Notes: a model not told the origin generated them from the letters alone. DNA of 64,000 bases from Anticarsia gemmatalis (GCF_050436995.1 NC_134773.1:4642194-4706193), one strand, 5' to 3'; shown: positions 43,813-55,383, counted from the stretch's first letter. Translations and numbers: made by a program.

Positions 43813-44150
43813 CAGTATTAAGCCTTAGAGCTTAACCTCATCAAGGCGACGTCGCCAGCCATGTATCCAAACAAATCTTATTGAAAGCTGTTATCTCACT
43901 TGGCGATGGTTTAGTGGCATCTCCAATGTGGAACAGTAGTAGCAGTATCACTTTCTGGAGCCCGGATACCATACAGGCGATGTCGCCAGTAAAATGTATG
44001 GAAGCCGAGTATGCAACCAAGTCAAGTCGAATGTGCGCTGTAGATAACTTGCTGACAGATTGTTGCTCCTTGCTATTTGGCAACCATACATGGCCAGAGC
44101 TTACGTAGCCGGCGACGTCGTCATGGCGTCTAAGTGAGGGACAATAGGAC
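43813..44150. mobile_element. TIR element K relative
   Basis: ACGTCGCCAGCCATGTATCC on the left and CCGGCGACGTCGTCATGGCG, CTAAGTGAGGGAC on the right; related to 25590-25765. The chance ORFs across it on both strands follow from this. Confidence 0.6.
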
Positions 44151-44394
44151 AGTAGTGATTTAAAAATATCTATTTATTTTCAGATTCAGTTGGCTCATTA
44201 AGAAGGACAACGTCCTACGTATTAAAGGAGCCCCGCGAGAAGAAACACGTGCAGATAGTTGCGTAAATATATATTAATTAATTATAATATGTACCTGTAA
44301 TTAGCTAGACCACCTTAAATACATCTGCTTTAAATAGGAGAAGTAAATGTATGAGATTGTCAATAATACCGCGATGTATGGAATCGAAGCCACT

Positions 44395-44625
44395 GTTATT
44401 GGTATTCAAGCCGCCCGAAAGGCCTTTGACATGGCTTAACGACTGTTATCTTAGTAGACAACAGCCGGGACCGACTTTTTACGTGCCCTCCGAAGCACAG
44501 AGACGCCCAGCTCAAATACCACTATGCGGTCACCCATCTATTGAATGACCGCGCCAATGGTTGCTTAACCCACAGATCGTTTACCGATCGGTGAGCGCAA
44601 CTGGCTATGGGCGCCTCGTTATTGG
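44395..44625 (-). mobile_element. SINE, 5S-like family A
   Basis: Well-preserved full-length copy in reverse, from the GCCGCCCGAAAGGCC tail to the CGTTTACCGATCGG head, just past the receptor gene. Confidence 0.8.
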
Positions 44626-44692
44626 TGTTGAAATCATAAAAGGCTTTTCAAGAGCATACTATGGTGTCAACTTAGTAGAGATAGATTATAAT

Positions 44693-44925
44693 TAAGGACA
44701 TTTGGGTAACTTTGAATCATTTGTGTAACATTGAACGTGGGAATTTGAACTAGTTTGGGTTATTTTTTCATATGAAACCAACACAATTGATAAAGATACA
44801 TTTTAGTTTTGCAAACTTTTATCAATTGTGTTGGTTTCATATGAAAAAATAATCGAAACTAGTTCAAATTCCCACGTTCAATGTTACCCAAATGATTCAA
44901 AGTTACCCAAATTGACCCTAATTAT
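44693..44925. mobile_element. Foldback MITE I
   Basis: Near-perfect palindrome: TTGGGTAACTTTGAATCATT and AATGATTCAAAGTTACCCAA ends, GAAACCAACACAATTGATAA near the centre. A second copy is at 51078-51240. Confidence 0.85.
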
Positions 44926-44974
44926 ATTTTTGATTTATCGCACACCCCAGATTGACTGTAATAATTTTGTATAT

Positions 44975-45112
44975 TTCCAAAATAAAGTATGTGTATGAAA
45001 CAGGTGACCGTCAGCTGTATAAGCCGAGTCTCTGATGTTATACATTCTGTATGTTGTATACCTCCGTACCGCGAACCTTGTATACAAGACTCTCTACTAA
45101 GTTGATAGAATA
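44975..45112 (+). repeat. Low-copy repeat N
   Basis: TGTATTTCCAAAATAAAGTA to GTATACAAGACTCTCTACTA, about 95% identical to 55842-55978. A third partial copy (reverse) is at 17552-17582. Confidence 0.85.
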
Positions 45113-45232
45113 TTAGTATTATGTAGTTTCTGTCATTATGACATGTATTGTAGCAACATATATATTTTTAGACATCACTTAAAACTGATTTATGTTTCTG
45201 AATTAATTCTTTATTGTTGAACGTTTTATATT

Positions 45233-45412
45233 GTTCCGCTCGACCGGTAAACGCTCAGTATGTTAACGCGTACATTACATAGATGTACGTGCAGTGATAT
45301 TTGAGCTGAGCGTCTCCGTGCTTCGAGCACGTTACAAGTCTAACTTGTTAACATAACATGAGTTCAGACAAACTTCAACTACTTTGACACTAGGTTCACC
45401 ACTAACCATTTT
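45233..45412 (+). mobile_element. SINE, family A variant
   Basis: Shorter subfamily with CGACCGGTAAACGCTCAG, GTACATTACATAGATG and GAGCGTCTCCGTGCTTCGAG. The same variant occurs at 53365-53520 and 63440-63580. Confidence 0.7.
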
Positions 45413-45484
45413 TAAGGCTTTCGCATTTCAATATTAGTAAGAATAAACATAAAAAGTATTTTTTTTCCTTGCTTTAAAATTGTT

Positions 45485-45602
45485 GAACACATTTCTTAAG
45501 GGCATGCAAAGTCCCAAAAGCACACTTAGCCAGTGTGGTGGACTCAAGGCCTAACCCCTCCCTCATTACGGGAGGAGACCCTTGCCCAGCAGTGGGACAC
45601 AA
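45485..45602 (+). mobile_element. SINE 3' fragment, family D
   Basis: ACACATTTCTTAAGGGCATG to TTGCCCAGCAGTGGGAC. Confidence 0.75.
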
Positions 45603-45612
45603 ATTTTCTTAA

Positions 45613-46380
45613 GTAAAACTTGTAAAATACATCGCGGTATCTAATTGATCATTTCAAATGCAAGCCGGAGAAGAGTATAGAAAAGTGATTGGAAAAAGTG
45701 AGCTGGTTTTATAAAGAAAATTTGTAAATTCAAGGTAAATTAATAATGGTTGATATCTTGTTAATTTTGTATAATGTTGAGTAAAATAGAGTTTAATGTG
45801 ACGTCATTTTGAATAATACAAATTAAGAACGATTTTCTGGGAGTACGGCAGTACCCACGACTAGTCCGTTTTATTTTCACACTTCAATCAATTTAGATTT
45901 ATTTATTCAACTAATATAAGATATTTGTTTTTATATATCGCATTACGGTACTGGACCCCAAGATGTAGGCAGAGGTATATTGAAATATAGCAATAGTTTT
46001 AGAACATTTGTGTTGTATCATTACTATTACTCTAATTAAAAAATCTTAAGCTTTTGACACTATTATTTATCGATTGTTATCCAAAAAATATTGGAAATTA
46101 ATTTAATTTCTAGTTTTAAACTAAAATTCTTTAACAGAAATAAAATGTAGTCACAGAAAATCTCAATTAAATAATTGTAATTTGATTTTCTATATTATTA
46201 AATTGGTGTTCCCCAAGGTGGTACTTTAGAACCTATACTATAAATTAACGTGTTTTAAGAAAAATAATAATTATTAGTAAATGGCGTTACAGTAAACTCT
46301 AGGAAACTTTAGTATCTGATAAAATTATTATCCAAATTTACAGTCATGGGCAGTAATATGTTTACACTTTTTAAGTAAAT
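45613..46380. other. Gene-free AT-rich stretch
   Basis: No coding potential or recognised repeat seen. Confidence 0.35.
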
Positions 46381-46390
46381 ATAACATTAA

Positions 46391-46510
46391 TCCTTGGTGT
46401 CTGAGGTACATTTAGCGGTAGTTTATCTATTCAAACTGTTTTTTATATGAATTTAAACGCTATTGAATAGATAAACTACCGCTAAACGTACCTTAAAAAA
46501 GAGGGGTTAG
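46391..46510. mobile_element. Foldback MITE H
   Basis: TCCTTGGTGTCTGAGGTACA to CGTACCTTAAAAAAGAGGGG. Confidence 0.8.
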
Positions 46511-46616
46511 TGATTACCTTAGTGTTGAACTTTCCGTTTGAAGGCAAGAGTTTGGCAGGTGCGTCGCTACTCTTACAGTTGTTTAAATTATGTTTACTTT
46601 TAAAAATTCAGAAATA

Positions 46617-46831
46617 TTAGGTCGAGGTAAAAGTCTTTTCGCATTATAGTATGTATGAACTTGTAATAAAATCTCTTTGGCTTCAAGAATCACAAATGTG
46701 TACACGGTTCATTAGGTTTCTTTCAGTGAGCTCGTGAGGTACACAAATATCGAGCTTTTTTGTGTAGAGAAAAGATTTTATTACAAGTTCATACATGCTA
46801 TAATGCGAAAAGACTTTTCCCCGACCTAATA
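46617..46831. mobile_element. Mariner-like MITE, complete, inverted core
   Basis: Same termini; the interior runs in the opposite direction to the 15828 copy. Confidence 0.85.
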
Positions 46832-47077
46832 TGTTCATGCTCATAACTTCTTAACTAATTCAATGTTTAAAGCGAAGAGAAGACTTTGGAAAATTTTTGT
46901 ATGACCCGGGATAAGCAATGATGGTTGCCGGCAACGAATTTAACAAAAAATCTGGAGATACGACCCCCGTAGTAAATAGATAAGTAAATACAAAATAAAA
47001 CTGTGTTCTTATGTAAATAATGTTTATAGTACGTATTGAAACGTTTTTTAATGTGTGGACAGAGGAATCTATATATT

Positions 47078-47328
47078 ATCTATACTAATATTATAAAGCT
47101 GAAGAGTTTGATTGTTTGTTTCAACGCGCTAATCTCAGGAACCAGGTCCAATTTGAAAAAATATTTCAGTGTTAGATAGCCCATTTATAGAGAAAGGCTT
47201 TGGATTATATAACATCACGCTACGACTATTAGGAGAGGAGTAGCAACGAAAAATGTTAAAAAAGGGGGGAAATTATGATCCATTCTCTCTTATGTGACGC
47301 GACCGAAGTTGCGCGGGTCAGCTAGTAT
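47078..47328 (+). mobile_element. Lep1-like element, full length
   Basis: CTATACTAATATTATAAAGC to GCGCGGGTCAGCTAGTATAC. Confidence 0.85.
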
Positions 47329-47444
47329 ACATTTATTTATGTGTTAGTATATTTGGTTAGTTGTTTAGTTAGAATAAATAAATAATTGGACAAATATTTG
47401 TTCTGATCCTAGTTGTGAAAACTTATCTTAACTGCACGTTTGTC

Positions 47445-47660
47445 GCAGCAGTTAACGTGGTCACCTCGCCGCAATAACCGTAGCGCCGCGTGTGGTTCCA
47501 ATCACACCCGGGACTAATATTTGTGTGATGAGCACGAGTATCTGTTCTGAGCTTGTTTATGTAGCTATATAAGTATGTATTTACAAGTATATATTTAGTA
47601 TAATATATAAAAACTCAAATGACCGTGTGTGAGTTGTTCAATTATATTTATTTATTTAGT
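47445..47660 (+). mobile_element. SINE, family E, near full length
   Basis: GCAGTTAACGTGGTCACCTC, CCGCAATAACCGTAGCGCC, to GACCGTGTGTGAGTTGTTC plus ATTTATTTATTT. Confidence 0.8.
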
Positions 47661-48436
47661 TAAAGCAGTTTTGTAGTAAAAGTGTGCCAAAAAACGAACA
47701 TTGCATTTGTAACAGCAGTAGTAAGAAATCGTATATTATTAACAATTTGTTTTGTACACACATTAAAAAACGTTAGTTTTTTTAATACTGCCAAATATTT
47801 ACGAAAGTTTCTAAGTGATTGTTCACTTGTGAAAGTGCAAAGTATCTTTCTTACCAATTAACGATAAGCGTCATTACGGTATTTGGCTATTAGTAAAATC
47901 AGCTATACTTTGTATAATATTGTCTGGAAGGTCTTTTTTGTGAATATTAATTTGTGTATTAGAGTTCAATAGTAATTAATTAAAGTTATTTATATTTATT
48001 TTATTTAAAAGAAATGTATTATTTACCCGACTACGCAATACAAAAGAGGATTATGAATTTAACAGACTGCGAATGTTGAAAGATACTTTGCACTTTCACA
48101 AGTGTCTTTTCACTTTCAAACTTCGGCCTAGAGTTTAAAAATAAGAAATATATTTTAAAGAGAATGTTAAAAATCGCTAGTTAAATATACTGTAGGTCGT
48201 TTTAACAAAACATATTTTTTACGTAATTTTAAGTAATATAAGTGTTTCATTTATATGAATGTGTGTTTTGGCTTTTTTAGTGTGTGGGAGGTTTAAGTAC
48301 TGCGTTGATCATACGATTAGTAAAATATATTCTTTGGTAATTTAAATTGTAATTTTTGCAACAGACTTTTTTTTTTGTTATATTATATTTATATAATTGC
48401 TGGATTGATTAACCGAGTATTTGTAATATCTATATC
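47661..48436. other. AT-rich stretch with a perfect inverted repeat
   Basis: 47824-47850 and 48078-48104 are exact 27-nt reverse complements (CACTTGTGAAAGTGCAAAG on the left), 227 bp apart. The chance ORF at 47660-47857 covers one arm. Possibly a MITE. Confidence 0.6.
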
Positions 48437-48757
48437 TTAAAGATTTAAAGAAATTATTGTGTTATATTTTTTTTTAATCTTTAGTATATTCGTTACGTAC
48501 CGTCTTCTGTATAAACTTCTATCTCTAATTTCAGTGGCATGAGACTTTAAAAAAAAGTAGATTTTTGGGTCTTCAACTATATTATCTTTGCTCAATACTG
48601 AAATTTGCTTAACGGTAAAGCTGTAAGAATATAGCAGACAGAATGCCGCATTTATGGTACTGGTATGAATAAACATGCCTAGGTCACTCTTAAAGCATAT
48701 TTGGGAAGAAGAATGTTTACTTTCAATCTTAGCCGCCATTTTCTTTTCAGACCCCAT
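48437..48757 (-). CDS. Possible hypothetical ORF or first exon
   Basis: A 106-codon ORF opens MGSEKKMAAKIESKHSSSQ and contains a short hydrophobic run (INAAFCLLYSYSF). A good donor (GTACGT) after codons for RSLYRR, near 48500, would make it a first exon. I found no convincing downstream exon to the left, and no family is recognised. It lies in AT-rich, repeat-laden sequence between convergent genes, so a chance ORF is about as likely as a gene. Confidence 0.22.
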   Translation of the reverse strand: MGSEKKMAAKIESKHSSSQICFKSDLGMFIHTSTINAAFCLLYSYSFTVKQISVLSKDNIVEDPKIYFFLKSHATEIRDRSLYRRRYVTNILKIKKKYNTIISLNL

Positions 48758-49645
48758 TTCTCATTAACATAACCATAAACCATATTTTTTTTGTGTTTTT
48801 GTTATTTAGTGTTAATTCTTCTGATTTATTGTTGTTTAATAAAAAACATTGTGATATTTGACATGTAAAATGTCGCTCGTATGGTCAGTGCAGTTATAAA
48901 TAATGAAAGATAACTTATTTTAGAGATACGCTTATAATTACGCTTATAATACGCGTATAGGAAGCATTACTAGTGAATATTTATAAATGTAGCTTCTGGT
49001 AGAAATGTCTCCCGGGGTATAAAGTATCATATAAGTTAAACCAGGTTATAAATGATCTGTATGCCAAATTATACTAAAATAAAGAGAGTAAGTCATCCCT
49101 ACTAACTTTTGCATTCAATTTTGTAATAGGTACTTGCTGCTGATTGCGACCTCTTCTGCGCAGAAACACTTCCTGGGCTAATAAGTAACGTTTCTGTGAA
49201 TACAGTATATAAACTATGTATGTATATGTGTCAAATAATATTAAAATGCAATGAAATTATTTATGTGAGAGAATTACATACTTTCATTTAGTCATACAAA
49301 ACAGTTTCTTCTCTTGATTTCGTTTTGCGTAGCGAAATTAATCGGGGTAAAACGTATCCTACATATGTATAAACATGTCTATGTGCCAAATTATATAAAA
49401 AAATAAAGAGTATTTTTTGCGTGAAAGAAAAAAAAAACATCGATACAAGCTTTTATAGGTTCTTAAACTTTTTCCTGTATTTTGATTCGCGTAGCAAAAT
49501 GAATTTGGGTGAAAAGTATCCTATGTGTTTATTCAGATACTTACCGAAGTGCCAAATAATTATAAAAACTTTTTTGATTGAAATTAAGAACAAGATTCGT
49601 ACGTGTATGTCTAATTTGCCTTTTAAAGGATAGGTAGTCAGTCTA
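48758..49645. other. AT-rich stretch, left part of a possible element
   Basis: 48914-48931 (CTTATTTTAGAGATACGC) is the exact reverse complement of 49996-50013. Between them are decayed repeat-G-like pieces (GGGGTATAAAGTATCATAT). Confidence 0.4.
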
Positions 49646-49800
49646 ACCTTTCTTTCAACTATGTTGGAGTCGTCTTCCAGTCTCACCGGATGCAGCTGAA
49701 TACCAGTATTTTACACAACACCTGTAACCAGTTACCTGGGTTATAACATGATACCCCTCGGTAAGATTGGTTGTCAGACTTTCATGCTTCTGACTACTGG
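49646..49800 (-). mobile_element. SINE fragment, family B
   Basis: TTTCAACTATGTTGGAGTCG through the ACAGTTACCTGGGTTATAAC-like core. Confidence 0.7.
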
Positions 49801-50176
49801 ATCCTAAAGAATAGATTATTAGAAAATTAGCAGGTTTATATTCTGTTCCGTTTTTAAACCGTCTATGTAAATTAAGTAATTGAAATTAGCTTTGACATAG
49901 TTTTTTCAGGTTACTTTTACTTATATATGTCATTATTTATTTAAAATGGTTTATAATAATATTTCTTTTTAGACCTAAAATTCGTGGAAGATCAAGCGTA
50001 TCTCTAAAATAAGTTCAAGAAAATATTTTTCAAAAACGAAATAGTTATTAGATAAGGTACTGTTTGTGTTATTGTAAATATTAAAACATCAGTTAGCAAT
50101 GCATTTGATTTATTATTAATAAAATATATAACAATGTATAATTGTATTTTATTTATAACATTTCAATAATCATCAG

Positions 50177-50375
50177 TCTTGCCTATCTTCCAACTATGTT
50201 GGAGTCGGCTTCCAGTCTCACCGGATGCAGCTGAATACCAGTATTGTACATGCAGCGACTGTCTATCGGACCTCCACAACACAGTTACCTGGGTTATAAC
50301 ACGATACTAAGTAACACTGTGCGTCACACTTACAAGCTTCTGTTAACGATTGTCAGTCCTTTCGAAGATTACTTT
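50177..50375 (-). mobile_element. SINE fragment, family B
   Basis: CTTGCCTATCTTCCAACTATG through CGATACTAAGTAACACTGTG, truncated at its 5' head. Confidence 0.75.
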
Positions 50376-50435
50376 TGCGAAACAAAAAAAAGATTTAAAT
50401 ACAATAATATATGTCCAAATAGTTAAACAACAATA

Positions 50436-50630
50436 AGCACCCGGGACAAATATTTGTGTGTTAACCACGAGTATCTGTTCTGAGCTTGTTAATGTATCTA
50501 TATAAGTATGTATTTACAAGCATATAAGTATGTTTATCAGTTATCTAGTTACAGTACAAGCTTTGCTTAGTTTGGAATCAAATGACCGTGTGTGAGTTGT
50601 CCAATGATATTTATTTATTTATATTTATCG
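50436..50630 (+). mobile_element. SINE, family E
   Basis: CACCCGGGACAAATATTTGT to GAGTTGTCCAATGATATTTA, about 90 bp past the stop of the unrecognised minus gene. Confidence 0.8.
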
Positions 50631-50718
50631 TTTATCTTAAATATATTCTATTAAGTATACTCTCAATAAACACTTAAAGTTGGTTTATTAGTTTTCGTTA
50701 TAGTTGTTGAGGTATCTT

Positions 50719-53700
50719 TTATAAACTGCTTCTCATTCTATTCTTTATTCTTAATTTTCGGAACATCCCCATTTTATTTGGTTTCCTGTATTTCAGCAGT
50801 TCTGGAGGTATAGTCTGAAAGGTTAGAAGTGATTAAGTTATGCTTAGGCAGTTGTTCGTGCTGTGGTTAAGGTGTGGAGGTCACGGGTTCCACTCCGATT
50901 GGAAAGCAAAATTTGAGCTATCCGTAAATTGCTGTAGAACCACAATATTTTTTTTTATGCTTTTATCCCATGTAATATTATTATAATTATAACAAAAATA
51001 ACTCTATCTGGGAATCAAACTGAGAACTCGCAGCAATATATACACTACTAAATCAGAGAGGCAGTATTACCGGAAGGTCAACCTGGGTAACTTTGAATCA
51101 TTTGGGTAACATTGACAGTGAGAATATGAACTAGTTTCGATTATTTTTTTCGTATGAAACCAACACAATTGATAAAGGTTTATTTTAGTTTTGCAAACTT
51201 TTATCAATTGTGTTGGTTTCATATATTACCCAGGTTGACTGGTACATACATAACACAAATTGAAAAATCTCTAAAGAAAATTCAGACTCAGACTTAATAC
51301 ATTTATGGGCCTTTTTGAAAGTACCGGCCTAGAAATAAAAGTGGCATATATCGATAGTCAGCTATTTAAAGCAATAGTTAGTATGGCACAAAAGTTGTAG
51401 GATCGCTTTTAACCCAGTTATACAAGTTTGAAAATTCATTATATACAAACATTTTATTATATCTGAAAGTGCTAGAAAGCATAAAATAATTATTGATATT
51501 GAATCACAATTTTATGACTAACCTAACCCAACTCTTTCAGATTTTTTTTTGGCTTTAAAGAAAAGCCCAAAAATGAATGATCTCCTTTCTACACAAAATT
51601 CGAACCCAAGAACTCGCGACACACTACCGGACGGCACACTCAACACATTGTTCAAACCAATGGAAGCTTAAAAGGGTTACACACCCCTTTTTAAAACCAA
51701 ATGCACCCCAAACTTAAAAATACTTAGCGAATTAGGTCGTCTAGTAGGCTTAAAAAACCTTTTATCTTTACAATTATGTAGGGTTACTGACCCCTTTTTG
51801 AGTTAATGAACCTGCTTAGTTAGTTGTGCATCAATAATGGGGTTAAGCTACCGTGACGCGGTTTACTATGGATGGGTGAGCTTGGAAAAAATGTATTCAA
51901 TGAAAATAAAATATAATGAATTCGGCGTGGCGCAGTGGTTAAGGTGGTCGCCACGTCACTATGAGTGCGTTGGGAGTTCTTGGGTTCGATTCCCACACGA
52001 GACAATTATTTGTGCGATCTACAAATAGTTGTTACAGGTCTAGTTATGCTTTTTGTTCATTGTTTGTATGTTTGTAAACGTCCCCGCGACATAAGAGCAA
52101 TTATAACAGCGGGAATTGCATTTAAAAAATAAAGTGAAAATCTTGTTTGGTGCAGTGGTTAATATGGTTCCTTAATAGCACCTGACCTCAATGACCACCG
52201 TACCTTGAGTGTGCGGTTCCCACCTAGATTGCCAAATATCGGCTAGGAATACAATAAATTACGGTTTTTTACCTCTACATCCTTTCTCTTCTCGATCCTG
52301 GCTGCCAGCAGCCGATCAGGTCCAGGGTCTTTTGGCATCGGCTTCTTGAAATCATAGTCTTCATCATCAGTACCTTCGCCGCTGTCAGCCCGACCGCCTG
52401 ACTGCTTCTGTATTACTATACATCTGAAAGAAATGAGTAAGCAATGTTTGTATTCACACGGTCATCTGATTACAAACTAAAAATAATGAAATAAAAAAAA
52501 TGTTTATTGACACAATTAACATTACAATGGTAGCATCAAAATGTAGAATTTTACAATACATAGCTAACGTAAATGTTATTCTAGAAGTTGCAGACGCTAG
52601 TTCCCAAACTAAGCCAGAGCTTGTATTTTGGGAAAAACTAAGCAGAGCTTGTACTGTAACCATATAACTGGTAACACATATACAAGTAAACACTTATACT
52701 TATATAGAAAAAGTTATATTCAGGTTTAGAAAAAAAATGTACATCTAATAAATAAAAACGTCGCCGGGAGGAGACATTCTAGAAAGACATAATATCGGTG
52801 ATGTGTTGTAAAAAGGTCAGGTGCTACTCGTAACCGACGGTCCTGTATGACAACATGTATGTATGTGACAGCAAGGGAAGTTTGTAAGGATCGTACCAAG
52901 TGGCATTCTCTGGTCTCTGGTAAGAAGTATGGTAAGAAGGGCGTGATTGAATGTATGTATGTCTGTAACTATGAAATTAATGTTCGCGTTACTACACACA
53001 CTGATCCTTTACCAACTGGTGAACGAATGACATAAAAGAATGAATAGGAGCATCTTAAATTGGTTAATAAATTATACAAACCTTTTCTGCCTTGTAGATC
53101 TTTCAAATCCAGAAGTTTCTGTAAAATACAAACCTTTTGTTAGTTACGAATAAATATTAAATATCGCAGTGTTGTCTTTTAAGAATAGCGCAAAATACAT
53201 ACCATTATTTACGAAATATATAAAAAATATAATAATATAAACTACTAGACTGCGATGCATTTTCGAATAATACAAGTTAAGATTCTCATGGCTTTATATA
53301 CCAAGATTTGTTACAAACGTAACTACATACATATAAAAATACCTATATCTGTTTGTTTGTTAGTTACTAGTCAACCTAGTGTTAAAGTGGTTGAAGTGTT
53401 TGTGTGAACTCATGTTATGTTAACAAGTCAGACTTGTAACGTGCTCGAAGCACGGAGACGCTCAGCTCAAATATCACTGCACGTACATCTATGTAATGTA
53501 CAAGTTAACACACGAAGAGCGTGACTCTGAACAATTTTGCAAAAAATATTTGAGAAATATTGAACAAAGTCGGGGTGTAATGTCGTATATTTAAAACAAC
53601 AATGATAGATAGTTTTTATCATAATGCGGGTTCGAAATTATACCTTACAAGCTACATGACTAGAGATAGATCGTTTATGCCCAATTTCACAACATACGTA

Positions 53701-54309
53701 CATAACAGTAGTCAGAAGCTTGAAAGTGTGACGCACAGTGTTACTTAGTATCGTGTTATAACCCAGGTAACTGTGTTGTGGAGGTGCGATAGACAGTCGC
53801 TGCATGTACAATACTGGTATTCAGCTGCATCCGGTGAGACTGGAAGCTAACTCCAACATAGTTGGAAGAAAGGCTACTGATATGATGATAAATCGTAGGC
53901 AGTCTACCCACCCTTCTAGAACTATATTTATATTTATATTTTCCGATAGACCGTCGCTGCATGTAAAACACTGGTATTCAGCTGCATCCTGTGAGACTGA
54001 CTCTAACATAGTTGGAGGAAAAGTTAACCTGATGATAAATTAAATATTAATTACCGAATAAAAAGATCAAATTAAAACAATTCTTACGGCCTTGTTCTTC
54101 AAGAAATTGGAATCAAGTAACGACCAGAGTTCTTGAGCTCTCGTCAGAATTTTTCTTAGAACATTTTGTATGTAATTCTCTCTATGTACGAGAGTTGAGA
54201 GGTCTTTATATAATGGATGGTTGTAAATGAGTCTTTCATTTAAAAGGTTATAGTTCAAGTGAGATAACGACGCGGTTTGATAACGATTGTATGGAAAAAC
54301 GGTGTAACT
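50719..54309 (-). CDS. Unrecognised protein, C-terminal four exons; 5' end not found
   Basis: Proposed exons in transcription order: 54088-54309 (222 nt), 53082-53118 (37 nt), 52273-52423 (151 nt) and 50719-50814 (96 nt, TAA at 50719-50721). The first reads NHPLYKDLSTLVHRENYIQN then ELWSLLDSNFLKNKA. The third is acidic then basic, GEGTDDEDYDFKKPMPKD then LLAARIEKRKDVE. The last is basic, PPELLKYRKPNKMGMFRKL. Exons three and four join cleanly in phase 0 at GT-AG sites. The step from exon two to three is off by one base with the strong acceptor (TTTCAG before 52423). It works with a second AG eight bases further on (exon from 52415), or with one more small exon. No ATG is in frame in the first exon, so the gene starts to the right, but I found no upstream exon before 56 kb. 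No membrane segment or known domain is apparent. It is convergent with the receptor gene and divergent from the lipid transfer gene. Confidence 0.5.
51078..51242. mobile_element. Foldback MITE I, shortened right arm
   Basis: GGTCAACCTGGGTAACTTTG to ATATTACCCAGGTTGACTGG; the right arm has lost about 65 bp. Confidence 0.8.
51922..52130 (+). mobile_element. SINE, family C relative
   Basis: GGCGTGGCGCAGTGGTTAAG (A box) and GGTTCGATTCCCAC (B box) with the family body. Confidence 0.75.
52453..52720 (-). mobile_element. SINE family E with insertion
   Basis: ACGGTCATCTGATTACAAAC is separated from AAGCAGAGCTTGTACTGTAA by about 130 bp of other sequence (52482-52630). Confidence 0.6.
52868..52975 (+). 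mobile_element. LINE 3' end fragment
   Basis: Encodes REVCKDRTKWHSLVSGKK followed by a GTATGTATGT-type tail. It is the same family as 37465-37540. Confidence 0.5.
53365..53522 (-). mobile_element. SINE, family A variant
   Basis: Reverse copy of the 45233 subfamily, in intron 1 to 2 of the unrecognised minus-strand gene region. Confidence 0.7.
53705..54042 (+). mobile_element. SINE family B, two overlapping 3' ends in tandem
   Basis: 53705-53880 and 53940-54042 both contain CGCTGCATGTA and AGCTGCATCC, separated by 60 bp, suggesting a local tandem duplication of the tail. Confidence 0.65.
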
Positions 54310-54749
54310 CTGTTTTATGATGTTTTGACATAGTTTTTGTTGTGCTGTGTGAGCAAAATTGTGTGTGTGTTCATTGTGAAAATTTATATGATCAAGATTT
54401 GTTATGAAGTGTGTGTTGAGTGGAAAGAGAAGAAGTCATTTCTCGGTTAGGGAAGTGGAGGAGAAAGATCAGGAAGGCACACGCCAGAGAGAGAAAGAAG
54501 TGTGTGCTGAGTGTGATCGAATTTCTCCGAGAAAATATTGATGAGCGATCTGTATTTTTTTTATTTGAAATATCACGATCAACATTAATCTGATTGTTAA
54601 AAATAGCCTAGCGTACGCCGTATCATGTGTTTGTTAAACTACTAAATCGTTTTAAGTTCAAATTCGCAGATACTAACTCAAAGGGACGATGTACGTTCAC
54701 ACAATCGGAGTTGTTACCAAAATTTACAATCATTAATCATCAACATATA
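54310..54749. other. Upstream of the last visible exon of the unrecognised minus gene
   Basis: An AG acceptor (AAAACAG) lies at 54310. Beyond it are GAGA-rich sequence (54415-54500) and unique AT-rich DNA with no upstream exon seen. Confidence 0.35.
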
Positions 54750-54960
54750 TAAAACTCTTCCGTTACTGACTGATGTACAACGCACAGTCGAAACTACTGA
54801 GCGTACAAACTTGACATTTGCTATGAACATTCCTTAGCAAGTGTAGAGGAGATCTAAGAGAGGATTTTTGCAAATTCTACCCCATAAAGGGGGTGAAATT
54901 TCACACGAGAAAAGCCGCGATCGGAAAAGTATTAATGCTTAATTCGTTCACTACATTAAA
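54750..54960 (-). mobile_element. Interspersed repeat G
   Basis: Diverged reverse copy: GACTGATGTACAACGCACAG to ATTCTACCCCATAAAGGGGG. Confidence 0.55.
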
Positions 54961-54984
54961 ATAAAATGATATATATATATATAT

Positions 54985-55178
54985 CCATACTAATATTATA
55001 AATGCGAAAGTAACTCTGTCTGTCTGTCTGCTACTCAATCACGCCTAAACTACTGAACCAATTTGCATGAAATTTGGTATAGAGATATTTTGATACTCGA
55101 GAAAGGACATAGGCTACTTTTTATCCCGGGAAAATGACGCATTTCCCGGGAAAATTCAGGTGGCGAACGAAGTCCAGA
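54985..55178 (+). mobile_element. Lep1-like element, diverged
   Basis: CATACTAATATTATAAATGC to AATTCAGGTGGCGAACGAAG, directly followed by another Lep1-like copy. Confidence 0.75.
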
Positions 55179-55179
55179 A

Positions 55180-55383
55180 TAATCTATACTTAATATTATA
55201 AAGCTGAAGAGTTTGTTTGTTTGTTTGTTTGTTTGAACGCGCTAATCTCAGGAACTACTCGTCCGATTTGAAAAACTCTTTCAGTGTTAGATAGACCATT
55301 TATCAATAAAAAATGTTACAAAAACGGGGGAAATTTTGACCCATTCTCTTATGTGACGCAAGCGAAGTTGCGCGGGTCAGCTA

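Larger units (their letters stand above)
43583..44270 (+). other. Receptor 3' UTR and possible split terminal exon
   Basis: After the stop at 43580-43582 the exon continues through a very GC-rich stretch to a GTGAGT donor at 43669. An acceptor (ATTTTCAG, 44174-44181) precedes a possible further exon from 44182. Joined to the phase-0 exon ending at 38576 it would read IQLAH then stop, an alternative tail; otherwise it is 3' UTR. The intervening 43813-44150 is a foldback element. Confidence 0.4.

Noticed and set aside
43841..44108. ORFs of 75-80 codons on both strands past the receptor stop
   Set aside because: They span a TIR element; the opposite-strand openness reflects its inverted structure.
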